Positions 45,854 through 54,943 are shown, numbered from the stretch's first letter. The stretch is DNA of 64,000 nt from Pseudobacillus wudalianchiensis (GCF_001685015.1 NZ_MAYT01000030.1:186001-250000), one strand, 5' to 3'. The notes: generated from the sequence alone by a model not told the origin. A program made the numbers and translations.

Positions 45854-46318
45854 TTAGTCACTCACCTTTATCACAAATAAAGGTTGACCAAATTCAACGA
45901 TTTGCCCATCTTCAGCTAAGATTTCTACTATTTCTCCGTTCACATCTGATGCCACTTCATTAAATAACTTCATCGCTTCTAATACACAAACGGGTTGGTT
46001 TTTTTTGATCTTTGATCCTAACTGAACAAAAGGTGCTGTATCCGGATTCGAACGTGAATAAAACGTTCCAACCATAGGAGCCTTAATTTTATGAATGCCG
46101 TTATCTTTATTTAACGAAAGCTGTTCGGAAGCCGTTGTTATTTCATCCATTGTCATTGTTTGGCCTTTTGAAGACCCTTGTCCTTCCACATTTATTTTCA
46201 CATTTGCTGCATTGTGCTTTTGGAAATATAATTTGAGATCCCTATCTTCTAATTGAAGGACATCGATAGAAGACTGCTCAATATAGTCAATCAGTTCTTT
46301 GAATTCGTTTATTTTCAT
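45854..46318 (-). CDS. accB: Biotin carboxyl carrier protein (AccB-type)
   Basis: Small carrier of covalently bound biotin, 154 residues. The N-terminal half ([23 protein letters not shown]) is the usual helical domain, followed by a linker, and the C-terminal biotinyl domain begins at [20 protein letters not shown]. The biotin site is EAMKLFNEV, 37 residues from the end; Phe replaces the more common Met after Leu. The ATG at 46318 follows GAGGAAA; an upstream ATG (46336) gives only a six-residue extension. It lies between pxpC and accC with minimal spacing. Confidence 0.94.
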   Translation of the reverse strand: MKINEFKELIDYIEQSSIDVLQLEDRDLKLYFQKHNAANVKINVEGQGSSKGQTMTMDEITTASEQLSLNKDNGIHKIKAPMVGTFYSRSNPDTAPFVQLGSKIKKNQPVCVLEAMKLFNEVASDVNGEIVEILAEDGQIVEFGQPLFVIKVSD

Positions 46319-46335
46319 TATGTCATTTCCTCTCA

Positions 46336-47328
46336 TCAGTAAAGTTCTTTAAAACGAATGCCTATTTTTATCTCATTGATGATTTGTTCTTTCTTTAATA
46401 ATTCCATCTCTGCTTCTTCAAGTGAAACTTCTTTGAAGTATATTTTGGCAGTCGGCTGTAACTGCGCCATGCTCGGTAAATCAGCAGAAATAATTTGGCC
46501 GATTTTTGGATAACCGCCTGTTGTTTGACGGTCTGCCATCAAAATAATGGGCTGTCCGTTTGGCGGTACCTGAATCGTACCCTGTGTAACACCTTCAGAC
46601 AGCATTTCAAATTCTTTTGCTAAAGAGAGTGGGCGGCCTTCCATTCGGTATCCCATCCGATCGGCTTGAGTCGTTAACGTATACGGTTCGTTAAAAAGGT
46701 TTTTTTTACTTTCATCATCAAATCGATCAAACTCAGTGCCTCTTATCACACGAATCGTTTGTGTTTGTTGTAAATTGATCAGTGCATCATAATTAACTGC
46801 CCATGTAAAATCTTCACTACTCTTCTCTAACTTGTGAAATAAGGACGTGCTGAATTCATTCATTTCACCGAATTCAAGAACGTCTTCTTTTTGCAAAGCT
46901 CTGCCTTTAAATCCGCCAATTTCTGCACGAAGGTACGTGCTTTTGCTTCCCATTACTTCTGGAACTGCTATCCCTCCGGCGAAAGCGATATAGGCCCGGC
47001 AGCCTTTTAATGGTGATTGAAACTGTAATACAGAGCCTTTTCTTACTAATATAGGTCGCCATGTAGATGCTTTTTCATTATTAATCGTGGCAAGTAAATC
47101 ACCGCCAGTTATAGCTATTAACGCATCTTTTTCAAATTGAAGGGACGTACCTAATAATGTAATTTCTAAAACGCCTTCCTTTTCGGGATTTCCTACTAGT
47201 AAATTTGCTACTCTAAGCGAATATTTATCCATTGCGCCGCTAACAATGACACCATATTTTTGCGAGCCGTATCTTCCTAAGTCTTGTACACTTGTTAACA
47301 GTCCTTGATTAAGCACTTTTACAGTCAT
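46336..47328 (-). CDS. pxpC: 5-oxoprolinase subunit PxpC (KipA)
   Basis: Subunit C of the PxpABC 5-oxoprolinase, formerly KipA and annotated as a biotin-dependent carboxyltransferase (AHS2 domain). The 330 residues show VLNQGLLTSVQDLGRYGSQKYGVIVSGAMDKYSLRVANLLVGN (N terminus), AYIAFAGGIAVPEVMGSKSTYLRAEIGG (about 115-142), RVIRGTEFDRFDDE and the final LMADRQTTGGYPKIGQIISADLP. PxpB and PxpC together activate 5-oxoproline with ATP for ring opening by PxpA. It overlaps pxpB by four bases. KipA homologues also form half of the carboxyltransferase part of urea carboxylase, which is relevant to the accBC genes next to it. Confidence 0.94.
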   Translation of the reverse strand: MTVKVLNQGLLTSVQDLGRYGSQKYGVIVSGAMDKYSLRVANLLVGNPEKEGVLEITLLGTSLQFEKDALIAITGGDLLATINNEKASTWRPILVRKGSVLQFQSPLKGCRAYIAFAGGIAVPEVMGSKSTYLRAEIGGFKGRALQKEDVLEFGEMNEFSTSLFHKLEKSSEDFTWAVNYDALINLQQTQTIRVIRGTEFDRFDDESKKNLFNEPYTLTTQADRMGYRMEGRPLSLAKEFEMLSEGVTQGTIQVPPNGQPIILMADRQTTGGYPKIGQIISADLPSMAQLQPTAKIYFKEVSLEEAEMELLKKEQIINEIKIGIRFKELY

Positions 47329-48062
47329 TTCTTCTTCTCCTTATACGCTTGATATTCTTCAGGAGAAATCTGGACAAATTTAATTTTGTCGCCAGCCTGC
47401 AGCAAGGTCGGCGGCGTAAGGTCCGGCCGAAATAAATCCAGCGGAGTACGCCCAATAATCTGCCAGCCTCCAGGCGTTTCTACTGGATATACACCTGTTT
47501 GTTTACCGGCTATTCCGACTGAACCGGGCGCAATGGCTAACCTCGGAGTTTCTCTGCGGGGCGTGGCAATTCTTTCATCCATTCCTCCTACGAAGGGAAA
47601 TCCTGGAGCAAACCCTAACATGTAAACTAAACAATCGCCTTGAGTATGTAGGCGAATGACTTCTTCGGCTGATATTTGATGATACGACGCTACATAATCC
47701 AAATCAGGGCCATATTCTCCGCCATATAGGACAGGAATCTCAACTACTCTTGTCTCCATGCTTTGCGTTTCATCAACATACTGAACCAATTCATTCACTT
47801 TCGCGCAAACTACTTGGAAAGGAGTAAGAGGGGAATAATTATTCCTTTGTGTACGGTATACAACTGCCGGATTGTAATGGATAGTCATGTTGTTAAAAGC
47901 CGGTACAGACTCAATAAAACCATCAAATGGATGAGTATTTAACAGTCTGGACAATGCTTGAACTTTTTGATGAATAGATGGGCTTATACCTTCGCCAAGC
48001 TGTACAATGAGGGCAGAATCCCCTAAAGGTTTCATAATGGTTTCAGTGAAACAATCACTCAT
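47325..48062 (-). CDS. pxpB: 5-oxoprolinase subunit PxpB (KipI)
   Basis: Subunit B of PxpABC 5-oxoprolinase, formerly KipI (AHS1 domain); in B. subtilis KipI also inhibits the sporulation kinase KinA. The 245-residue protein has PLGDSALIVQLGEGIS near the start, MTIHYNPAVV, YMLGFAPGFPFVGGMDERIATPRRETPRLAIAPGSVGIAGKQTGVYPVETPGGWQIIGRTPLDLF (about 148-212) and a short basic tail. It opens the minus-strand operon pxpB-pxpC-accB-accC, with GAGGTG before the ATG. The promoter must lie in the 270-base region shared with pxpA. Confidence 0.94.
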   Translation of the reverse strand: MSDCFTETIMKPLGDSALIVQLGEGISPSIHQKVQALSRLLNTHPFDGFIESVPAFNNMTIHYNPAVVYRTQRNNYSPLTPFQVVCAKVNELVQYVDETQSMETRVVEIPVLYGGEYGPDLDYVASYHQISAEEVIRLHTQGDCLVYMLGFAPGFPFVGGMDERIATPRRETPRLAIAPGSVGIAGKQTGVYPVETPGGWQIIGRTPLDLFRPDLTPPTLLQAGDKIKFVQISPEEYQAYKEKKK

Positions 48063-48187
48063 GATAACACCTCTGTTAGTTTCGTAATTCGGTACTGGTA
48101 TTCTTAAAAACGGATAATTAAATTATAATTATCAAAAAATAAAAAAACAAGTATATAAGTTTAGTATTTTCAGCCAATTTGCAATAG

Positions 48188-48289
48188 TGTCTATTCAGAC
48201 ATTTTTTTTTATGCTAAAATGAATTTGCATTTCAAAACTAGTGTTCCTAATTTCGGAACAACGCGTAATTTATCTTGCAAGCGCTTACC
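48188..48289. promoter_or_regulatory. Divergent control region of the 5-oxoproline locus
   Basis: Between pxpB and pxpA there are three elements: the inverted repeat TGTCT-ATTC-AGACA (48188-48201), the repeat GTTCC-N7-GGAAC (48243-48259), and TGCAAGCGCTTACC (48276-48289), which matches 12 of 14 cre positions. A -10-like TAAAAT lies at about 48215. The GTTCC/GGAAC repeat is a candidate site for the IclR protein; the cre-like site suggests CcpA control of the pxpA side. Confidence 0.4.
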
Positions 48290-48332
48290 CCGAAATAGGG
48301 GGGATGAGTGAAATGATTTGGAGGGGAAATGG

Positions 48333-49094
48333 ATGTTTAAAGTAGATTTGAATTGCGATTTAGGGGAGAGTTTTGGACGATATAGACTCAGTGAGCAACA
48401 AGAAATATTGAAATATGTATCATCAGCGAATATTGCGTGTGGTTTTCATGCAGGTGATCCTAGTGTGATGAGGGAAACGGTCAAGCTTGCTATTGAAAAT
48501 GGCGTAAAAATTGGTGCTCATCCCGGCTTACCTGATTTAAATGGTTTTGGACGCCGTGAGATGAAGATTACACCACAAGAAGCATACGATATGGTTGTCT
48601 ATCAACTTGGTGCTCTTCAAGGATTCTTATCCACATGCAATGAAACGATGCAACATGTGAAACCACATGGAGCGTTATATAATATGGCAGCAAAAGACCC
48701 TGCGCTCGCGGAAGCTATTGCTCAAGCGGTCTACAACGTTTCACCATCACTAGTTTTATTTGGGCTAGCTGGGAGTGAGTTAACGAAAGCAGGAGAAAAG
48801 ATTGGTTTACGCACAGCACATGAAGTATTCGCTGATCGCACCTATCAATCAGACGGTACGTTAACTTCGCGTTCGCAGCCGGATGCTCTAATAACAGATG
48901 AAGAACAATCTGTCTTGCAAGTGATAAAAATGGTAACCGAAGGCAAAGTCACTTCTCAGCAAAATATAGAAGTATCTTTGAAAGCGGATACGGTTTGTAT
49001 CCACGGAGATGGGGAACACGCTCTTGCTTTTGCGAAATATATTAAAGAAACACTACAGAAAAATCAGATTACGATTACATCCATGAACAGCTAG
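48333..49094 (+). CDS. pxpA: 5-oxoprolinase subunit PxpA (LamB/YcsF family)
   Basis: Hydrolase subunit of PxpABC, which opens 5-oxo-L-proline (pyroglutamate) to glutamate using the ATP-dependent help of PxpB/C. The family signature [13 protein letters not shown] opens the protein, followed by [46 protein letters not shown] (about 34-79), [34 protein letters not shown] and [11 protein letters not shown]. At 253 residues it matches B. subtilis YcsF. The ATG at 48333 is preferred to the TTG at 48318, which would include the RBS GGAGGGG. It heads the plus-strand unit pxpA-ycsG-ycsI. Confidence 0.95.
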   Translation: MFKVDLNCDLGESFGRYRLSEQQEILKYVSSANIACGFHAGDPSVMRETVKLAIENGVKIGAHPGLPDLNGFGRREMKITPQEAYDMVVYQLGALQGFLSTCNETMQHVKPHGALYNMAAKDPALAEAIAQAVYNVSPSLVLFGLAGSELTKAGEKIGLRTAHEVFADRTYQSDGTLTSRSQPDALITDEEQSVLQVIKMVTEGKVTSQQNIEVSLKADTVCIHGDGEHALAFAKYIKETLQKNQITITSMNS

Positions 49095-49108
49095 AAGGGA
49101 GAAACTAT

Positions 49109-50329
49109 ATGACGGGACCAAAAAAGGAAACAAGTACAGCTAAAAAGAAAGTGAGCAGAAGCGTCCTGCTTGGTGCTGCTTTTTTAATGGCAACCTCATC
49201 AATTGGACCGGGGTTTTTGACGCAAACGACAGTATTTACTCAGCAATTGGCCGCAAGCTTTGCATTTGTTATTTTAATTTCATTGATTTTAGATGTCTTT
49301 GCCCAAATCAATGTTTGGAGAATTATTGCTGTATCAGGGCTGCGTGGCCAGGAGATCGCGAACAAAGTGCTGCCTGGATTAGGGGTAGTGTTGGCAATCA
49401 TTATCGTAATAGGTGGTCTTGCATTTAATATTGGGAATATTGCAGGAGCGGGTCTTGGACTAAATGCGATGCTTGGCGTTGAACCTATTACTGGAGCAAT
49501 TGTTAGTGCCGCATTTGCTATTTTTATTTTTGTATTCAAAGAAGCGGGTAAAGCAATGGACAAAGCAGCTCAAATCGCCGGCTTTGTTATGATTATCTTA
49601 ATGTTGTATGTGGCATTTTCAACGTCGCCGCCCGTCGGAGAGGCCATCGCTAATACGTTCGTTCCTGAAGAAATTAGTATATTTGCTATCGTTACACTTG
49701 TTGGCGGAACAGTGGGAGGCTACATTACCTTCGCCGGCGGGCACCGCTTATTAGATGCGGGGATCAAGGGGATTGACTCGTTACCTCACGTGACGAAGAG
49801 TTCTGTAACAGGTATTGCCGTTACCGGCGTCATGCGTATAGCGTTATTCTTAGCTGTACTCGGAGTTGTATCTCAAGGGCTTGCCATTGATCCGGACAAC
49901 CCTCCAGCTTCAGTGTTTCAACTTGCTGCTGGCGATATTGGTTATCGAATGTTTGGTGTGATTATGTGGGCTGCTGCTATTACGTCTGTCGTTGGGGCTG
50001 CGTATACATCTGTTTCATTTATTCGTTCATTTAGCCCAGCAATCGAAAAGTATTATAATTGGATCATTATTTTATTTATTTTAGTTTCAACTATCACGTT
50101 TGCCTTAGTCGGACAGCCTGTAAAGGTTTTACTATTAGTGGGAGCCTTGAATGCTCTTATTCTGCCAATTGCGTTAGGCACGTTGTTAGTAGCTGCTTAT
50201 AAGAAGGAGATTGTTGGCGAGTATAAACATCCACTATGGTTAACGGTTGCAGGTGGATTCGTCGTCATCGTTATGGGATATTTAGGAATCATGACACTCA
50301 TTGAGCAAATACCATTGCTGTTCAAATAA
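49109..50329 (+). CDS. ycsG: NRAMP-like divalent-metal/proton or amino-acid-type transporter YcsG
   Basis: A 406-residue membrane protein of the NRAMP-related YcsG group, with about 11 segments. ATSSIGPGFLTQTTVF in the first membrane segment and GGTVGGYITFAGGHRLLDAGIKG in the middle stand where NRAMP proteins have their DPGN and metal-site motifs, but the classical DPGN is absent here. This makes metal transport doubtful. Its constant association with pxpA/ycsI makes uptake of 5-oxoproline or a related compound an attractive inference. It is 14 bases after pxpA, with GAAGGGAGA before the ATG. Confidence 0.85.
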   Translation: MTGPKKETSTAKKKVSRSVLLGAAFLMATSSIGPGFLTQTTVFTQQLAASFAFVILISLILDVFAQINVWRIIAVSGLRGQEIANKVLPGLGVVLAIIIVIGGLAFNIGNIAGAGLGLNAMLGVEPITGAIVSAAFAIFIFVFKEAGKAMDKAAQIAGFVMIILMLYVAFSTSPPVGEAIANTFVPEEISIFAIVTLVGGTVGGYITFAGGHRLLDAGIKGIDSLPHVTKSSVTGIAVTGVMRIALFLAVLGVVSQGLAIDPDNPPASVFQLAAGDIGYRMFGVIMWAAAITSVVGAAYTSVSFIRSFSPAIEKYYNWIIILFILVSTITFALVGQPVKVLLLVGALNALILPIALGTLLVAAYKKEIVGEYKHPLWLTVAGGFVVIVMGYLGIMTLIEQIPLLFK

Positions 50330-50350
50330 TAGGGAAGGAAGGGTCTGTCC

Positions 50351-51142
50351 ATGACTAACTATGAATATATGGCTCCGAATGAAATAAGGGAGCTCATTCG
50401 AAAACAAGAAATTACGGGACCAACTGCTGGAATGTCAAAAGGATTCACGCAAGCGAATTTAGTAATTTTGAAAAAAGAATATGCGTTTGATTTTTTGCTG
50501 TTCTGTCAGCGGAACCCGAAACCTTGTCCCTTATTAGATGTAACGGAACCTGGTTCATTCCATCCGAGCAAGATTGCTAAAGACGCAGATATTCGTAAGG
50601 ACATTCCTAAATACCGCATTTATAAAGACGGTGTTTTTACAGAAGAGGCAACAGATATTACTGAATATTGGGAAGACGACATGGTCGGGTTCTTGCTAGA
50701 CTGCAGTTTCACGTTTGAAACCCCGCTCATTGAAAGTGGCATATCTATTCGACATATTGAGGAGAATTGCAACGTTCCGATGTATAAGACGAATATTCCA
50801 TGTGAAAAAGCAGGGGTATTTGAGGGCCCTACCGTTGTAAGCATGCGTCCGATGCCGCATCAAGAGGCGATTCGAGCAATCCAGATTACTAGCCGTTTCC
50901 CTTCTGTACACGGATCACCTATTCATATCGGTGACCCAAGTCAAATTGGGATTACTGATATTACAAAACCTGATTTTGGCGATGCGGTAACAATCAAAGA
51001 AGGAGAAATTCCTGTGTTTTGGGCTTGTGGTGTGACCCCTCAAGCTGTTGCCCTGCAAAGTAAACCTTCATTGATGATTACTCATGCTCCTGGCCATATG
51101 TTTATTAGTGATATACGGGACGAAAAACTTAGCGTGTTATAG
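50351..51142 (+). CDS. ycsI: Putative hydro-lyase YcsI (D-glutamate cyclase-like, DUF1445)
   Basis: A 263-residue protein of the DUF1445 family, for which animal members (D-glutamate cyclase) interconvert D-glutamate and 5-oxo-D-proline. Conserved parts are APNEIRELIRKQEITGPTAGMSKGFTQANLVILKKEYAFDFLLFCQRNPKPCPLLDVTEPG (residues 8-68), VGFLLDCSFTFETPLIESGI, the Cys-rich NCNVPMYKTNIPCEKAG, SRFPSVHGSPIHIGDPSQIGI and IPVFWACGVTPQAVA, typical for the family. It follows ycsG by 21 bases and closes the unit. Conversion of a glutamate-derived compound to the PxpABC substrate is plausible but unproven in bacteria. Confidence 0.9.
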   Translation: MTNYEYMAPNEIRELIRKQEITGPTAGMSKGFTQANLVILKKEYAFDFLLFCQRNPKPCPLLDVTEPGSFHPSKIAKDADIRKDIPKYRIYKDGVFTEEATDITEYWEDDMVGFLLDCSFTFETPLIESGISIRHIEENCNVPMYKTNIPCEKAGVFEGPTVVSMRPMPHQEAIRAIQITSRFPSVHGSPIHIGDPSQIGITDITKPDFGDAVTIKEGEIPVFWACGVTPQAVALQSKPSLMITHAPGHMFISDIRDEKLSVL

Positions 51143-51162
51143 GAGAAATGAGGAATCACAAA

Positions 51163-51195
51163 AACCCGGAAAGACAATGATTGTCTTTCCGGGTT
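51163..51195. terminator. Perfect hairpin after ycsI
   Basis: Fifteen-base arms, AACCCGGAAAGACAA and its complement, around TGA. The T run is on the minus-strand side (AAAA before the left arm), so on the plus strand it is a strong hairpin without a good tail. Confidence 0.75.
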
Positions 51196-51390
51196 ACCCC
51201 TATATTGTACCAATGAATAATGGTGACACAAGAATCCTTACTGCCTGGTAAACTGCTTGTAGTTTAATAATATCCCACAAACAGGCACAATCCTGAAATA
51301 AGGATAAAAGATATTTTTTCCATCTCCTATCTGACTGTTTATAGTACAATCCATCTATACAAGAAAAAGTAACCTATTGGAGGTAGTAGC

Positions 51391-52254
51391 TTGGATTCAA
51401 TTACTCATACCTTATTCGGACTAACATTGTACGGAGCAGTGGATAAAAGAAATTTGGATAAAAATCATAAACGTGCTTATTTAGTGACAACGGTAGGGGC
51501 AAGTTTAATTCCCGATATAGATGTTATTTCTCGTTTGTGGGATACTTCAGGGCAATACCAGATGTGGCATAGAGGTATTGCGCATTCTATTTTCCTAACC
51601 CCACTATGGGCAGCCTTATTCTTTTTGATTTGCGCTGTTATTTTCAAAATAAAAGATAAAAAGCTATTTTTACTTGGATGGTTGGCTGTGTTTATTCATG
51701 ATACTAGTGATCTGTTTAATGCTTGGGGGACAGGTTATTTGGAACCTTTTTTAAATAATCGAATTACCTTCGGAACCATCCCTATTATTGATTTTGTATT
51801 CTGGGTCATCATGGGGATTGCTTTTATTTTATCGAAAAAAAACAAACAAAAGTCGCCTTACTACTTCAAAATGGCTTGGGCATTTATGAGTCTTCATCTT
51901 ATTATTCAAAGTGCTCAAGGATTGCTCATTTATAACCAATATGATGAAAAATATGACCAGGTCGCTCTTTCTGCTCATTTTGTCCCTTGGACATATTCAG
52001 TCATTGTTAAGCAAGATGATACCGTGACTATTTTTCAGGATAATCTGTTTCAGGAAGAAAAAGAACAATATGTTTTATTTTCTAATAAAGATGCGGATCT
52101 TGACTATTTATTCTCTCAACGTCCTGAAGCAAAAACACTCTATGAATGGTCACCTTTTGTTGTTTTAGTGGATGATGGGAAGAGGCTGGGGTTATATGAT
52201 CCACGTTTTTACCGTGATGGACAATCGTTTCTATTTGAATATATTGAGAGGTAA
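51391..52254 (+). CDS. Membrane-bound metal-dependent hydrolase, YdjM/YfhP type
   Basis: A 287-residue protein of the LexA-binding/YdjM-type membrane hydrolase family. It opens with DSITHTLFGLTLYGAVDK, with the THTLFG motif, then PDIDVISRLW, MWHRGIAHSIFLTPLWA (about 63-79) and FIHDTSDLFNAWGTGYLEPF (about 107-126), which supply His and Asp residues for metal. Four or five membrane segments follow, and about 100 soluble residues close the chain. Starts at TTG 51391 with GGAGGT at good distance. It is a single-gene unit; function in DNA-damage or membrane response is not known. Confidence 0.88.
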   Translation: MDSITHTLFGLTLYGAVDKRNLDKNHKRAYLVTTVGASLIPDIDVISRLWDTSGQYQMWHRGIAHSIFLTPLWAALFFLICAVIFKIKDKKLFLLGWLAVFIHDTSDLFNAWGTGYLEPFLNNRITFGTIPIIDFVFWVIMGIAFILSKKNKQKSPYYFKMAWAFMSLHLIIQSAQGLLIYNQYDEKYDQVALSAHFVPWTYSVIVKQDDTVTIFQDNLFQEEKEQYVLFSNKDADLDYLFSQRPEAKTLYEWSPFVVLVDDGKRLGLYDPRFYRDGQSFLFEYIER

Positions 52255-52356
52255 AACGAAGCAGGATCACCTAATGATGGTTCTACGTCTCAAGTCATTC
52301 ATAAACAGCACTTTATATAAAAAATCAGTCTATATCATGAATATGTAAAATATTAA

Positions 52357-52496
52357 TCTTCAACAATAGGGCGCTTTAATGGCATAGGGATCACAAAAAT
52401 CATCAACCTTTTTATAAAAGAATGATTCAATTGAATACAGAGAAAGTGTGTTTTGATCAATCTTCTTTCAAAACACACTTTTTCTATTTGTTCTTT
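52357..52496 (+). repeat. Intergenic repeat copy A, with terminator
   Basis: Begins CTTCAACAATAGGGCGC, continues with TTTAATGGCATAGGG, CACAAAAATCATCAA and TTTTTATAAAA, and ends in the hairpin AAAGTGTGTTTTGA / TTCAAAACACACTTTTTC. It resembles copies at 57341 and 61871. Confidence 0.55.
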
Positions 52497-52570
52497 TATC
52501 AAAGTTTATTAAGTTAATTTAATCAACCTTTAATTGAAGGATACAACAGAAATAAAGAGTTTGTCGCTCC

Positions 52571-53974
52571 TTAAAGTTCTTTATTTAAACCCTCGGTTAC
52601 GATCGTCTTTTTTCTTTCAAAGAGTGTTCCTACTCCCATAACGATAGCGCTGGCCGCGATCCCCCAGATAATGGCATTTAAAGAAGAGACGCCCTCGATT
52701 ATTAAATCACTAACGATCACGATAGCGCTGATTGCCATCGAGATTAATGTGACCCTTGCAGAAACTTTCTTCCAAAAAAGCGCTGCAATCACTGGAATAA
52801 AGATGCTTCCGGAAAGAAGTGCGTATGCTACGTCCAGTGCCACGATGATATCCTGAAGAACCAAGGCAATGAAAATAGCTATACATCCTACTAAAAAGGT
52901 AACCATACGTGTTAAATTGATTTTTTGTTTTTCTGTTCGTTTTTTCTTGCTTTTAAAAAGAATAAAGTCATTAACAATGATGGTGGAGGACGCCATGATA
53001 GTTCCCGAAGCTGTTGACATAACCGCAGAGGATACTGCTGCTACCAATAATCCGATTAAACCAGTTGGAAGAATGGCTATAACCAATTGTGGAAGAGCTT
53101 GTTGAGGGTCAGAAAGGCCAGGAACTACTACACTTGCGACCATACCAATTACTGCACCGGCAATTCCGTAGATAATACAAAGAATACCTGCATAGATCGT
53201 TCCTTTTCTTAGAATTTTTTCATTTTTCGCTGTAAATGCCCGTTGCCAAATATCTTGGCCGATCATCATGCCGAAAAAATATAGAAGAAAATAGGCAAAG
53301 ATTGCTTTTCCGCCAATATTCGTTATACTTAAAAACTCTGGAGTGACCTGATTGGTTAATTCTGTGATTCCACCTGCATGATAAATTCCCAACGGAAGTA
53401 AAACTCCTATGAGACCGACAAACATAATCCAAAATTGAATAACGTCTGTTAAGGTAACGGCCCACATGCCGCCGATCATCGTGTAAAACACAACAATAAG
53501 CCCACCCACTAGAACGGCTGTAGCACTGTTCCAGCCAAACAAAGCAGTAAACATGACCCCAATGGCTACAACAGCAGTTACGGCTACCATAATGTCATAG
53601 ACGGCCATAATTATTCCGCTTATATACCGACTGCTGTTACCAAATCGATTCCCAAGCAGTTCACTTACACTAAAGATCGAGAGTTTGCTGAGTTTTTTTG
53701 AAAAGAATATTCCCATTCCTAATATCCCTAAGCCGATCATTCCAACTAGCCATAAGCCGGAAATTCCATATTGGTACCCCAGTTTAGTGCTTCCAAAAGT
53801 GGAGGCGCCTCCTAGCACAACTGCTGTCATGGCGGGTATATATAGGCCATATCCCAATCTTTTCCCTGCCACTAAATAATCAGCCTCATTGTCGATTTTT
53901 TTCGAGCTATATACTCCAACTCCGATGAGCATTGCGAAATAAAAAAGGATAATAATTAAATCAAGAGATGACAT
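52571..53974 (-). CDS. Sodium:solute symporter family protein
   Basis: A 467-residue member of the SSS family with about 13 hydrophobic segments. Features: the early YLVAGKRLGYGLYIPAMTAVVLGGASTFGSTKLGYQYG (about 34-71), helix-5 WAVTLTDVIQFWIMF, and the Na2-site-type AVMSTASGTIMASSTIIVNDFI (about 318-339). The ATG at 53974 has AAGGGGAAATGGG before it; a second ATG at 53980 is too near. It stands beside a broken agmatinase on the same strand, in the order agmatinase then symporter, so it may once have imported agmatine or guanidino compounds; specificity is unproven. Confidence 0.9.
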   Translation of the reverse strand: MSSLDLIIILFYFAMLIGVGVYSSKKIDNEADYLVAGKRLGYGLYIPAMTAVVLGGASTFGSTKLGYQYGISGLWLVGMIGLGILGMGIFFSKKLSKLSIFSVSELLGNRFGNSSRYISGIIMAVYDIMVAVTAVVAIGVMFTALFGWNSATAVLVGGLIVVFYTMIGGMWAVTLTDVIQFWIMFVGLIGVLLPLGIYHAGGITELTNQVTPEFLSITNIGGKAIFAYFLLYFFGMMIGQDIWQRAFTAKNEKILRKGTIYAGILCIIYGIAGAVIGMVASVVVPGLSDPQQALPQLVIAILPTGLIGLLVAAVSSAVMSTASGTIMASSTIIVNDFILFKSKKKRTEKQKINLTRMVTFLVGCIAIFIALVLQDIIVALDVAYALLSGSIFIPVIAALFWKKVSARVTLISMAISAIVIVSDLIIEGVSSLNAIIWGIAASAIVMGVGTLFERKKTIVTEGLNKEL

Positions 53975-54051
53975 TCCCATTTCCCCTTTCTTTTTTTATC
54001 GCTAAAATACTCTTTTTATATAGAACAAAACACCAAAGGTGATTGGATCCA

Positions 54052-54672
54052 TTATGATTCCACCATGTCGCTAAATTTTTCATCTTCTATTTTAGAAGAG
54101 TGCTTTTTATTCCATGCAACGAGTGAAACAAATTCATAGCACATATTTGCTGCTGCCAAACAAGTTACCTTCGCGGGGTCGCGGTCCGGAAGAACTTCTA
54201 CTACGTCAAATCCTTTTATGTTCAGACCTTTTAATTCTCTAACAAATTGTTGTGCCTCAAAAGTTGTAAACCCACCAATTTCTGGTGTGCCAGTACCGGG
54301 GGCGAATACAGGATCAAGAAAATCTATATCGAATGTAACGAAAACAGGGTTGTCTCCAACTCTTTGTTTGATTGCTTCTCCTATTTCTTTCACGGACATG
54401 GTTCTCAACTTTTGAGTAGGGATGACTTGGTAACCAAGCTCCTCGGCATCCTTAATATCATTACTGGCATATAAGCTCCCTCTCATGCCAATTTGAATAG
54501 ATTTTGAAGGATCTACAATCTTTTCCTCTACTGCACGGCGGAACATTGTGCCATGAGAGTATTTCTTTCCGAAATAGGTATCCCATGTATCTCCATTAGG
54601 AATTTGCTTTGCATGTGTTTTCCATGGTTTGTTGGTAGGACCCCAAAAGTTTCGGCAGGCACCGTTGTGATA
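54052..54672 (-). pseudogene. Broken agmatinase (SpeB-like)
   Basis: From the internal ATG at 54546 the frame runs FRRAVEEKIVDPSKSIQIGMRG to VEVLPDRDPAKVTCLAAAN, with the metal motif TFDIDFLDPVFAPGTGTPE. Upstream the frame stays open to 54672 and reads DTWDTYFGKKYSHGT, the ureohydrolase core, but the preceding GGDHS and FDAH metal segments and the N-terminal 100 residues are missing; in-frame TAG at 54675-54673. Without these ligands the enzyme cannot bind both manganese ions. Confidence 0.85.
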
Positions 54673-54734
54673 CTACACTTGTTTAAAAAGAATGCACTTT
54701 TGCCTTGCGGGAAGTTTGCTTCTCTATAAGCTTT

Positions 54735-54764
54735 GCGCCAAAATATAAATTTTGGCGCCTTTTT
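54735..54764 (+). terminator. Orphan terminator
   Basis: GCGCCAAAAT and ATTTTGGCGC with a 4-base loop, then CTTTTTAAAA. The T run is on the plus strand, where no intact gene precedes it; it probably belonged to a deleted gene. Confidence 0.8.
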
Positions 54765-54943
54765 AAAAGATGAAGTTTATAAACCTAGACAGAACAGTAT
54801 ATAGTCTGCGCACGCATTTAAACCAAATGAAAGGGAGGAATCTGTATAAAAGAGAAGATACAATTGTATTAACATATAGTTTCGCTATTATATTTTAAGG
54901 AAGGATGAAGTTGCTGTTATAGTGTAAATTGGGAGGGGGATTT

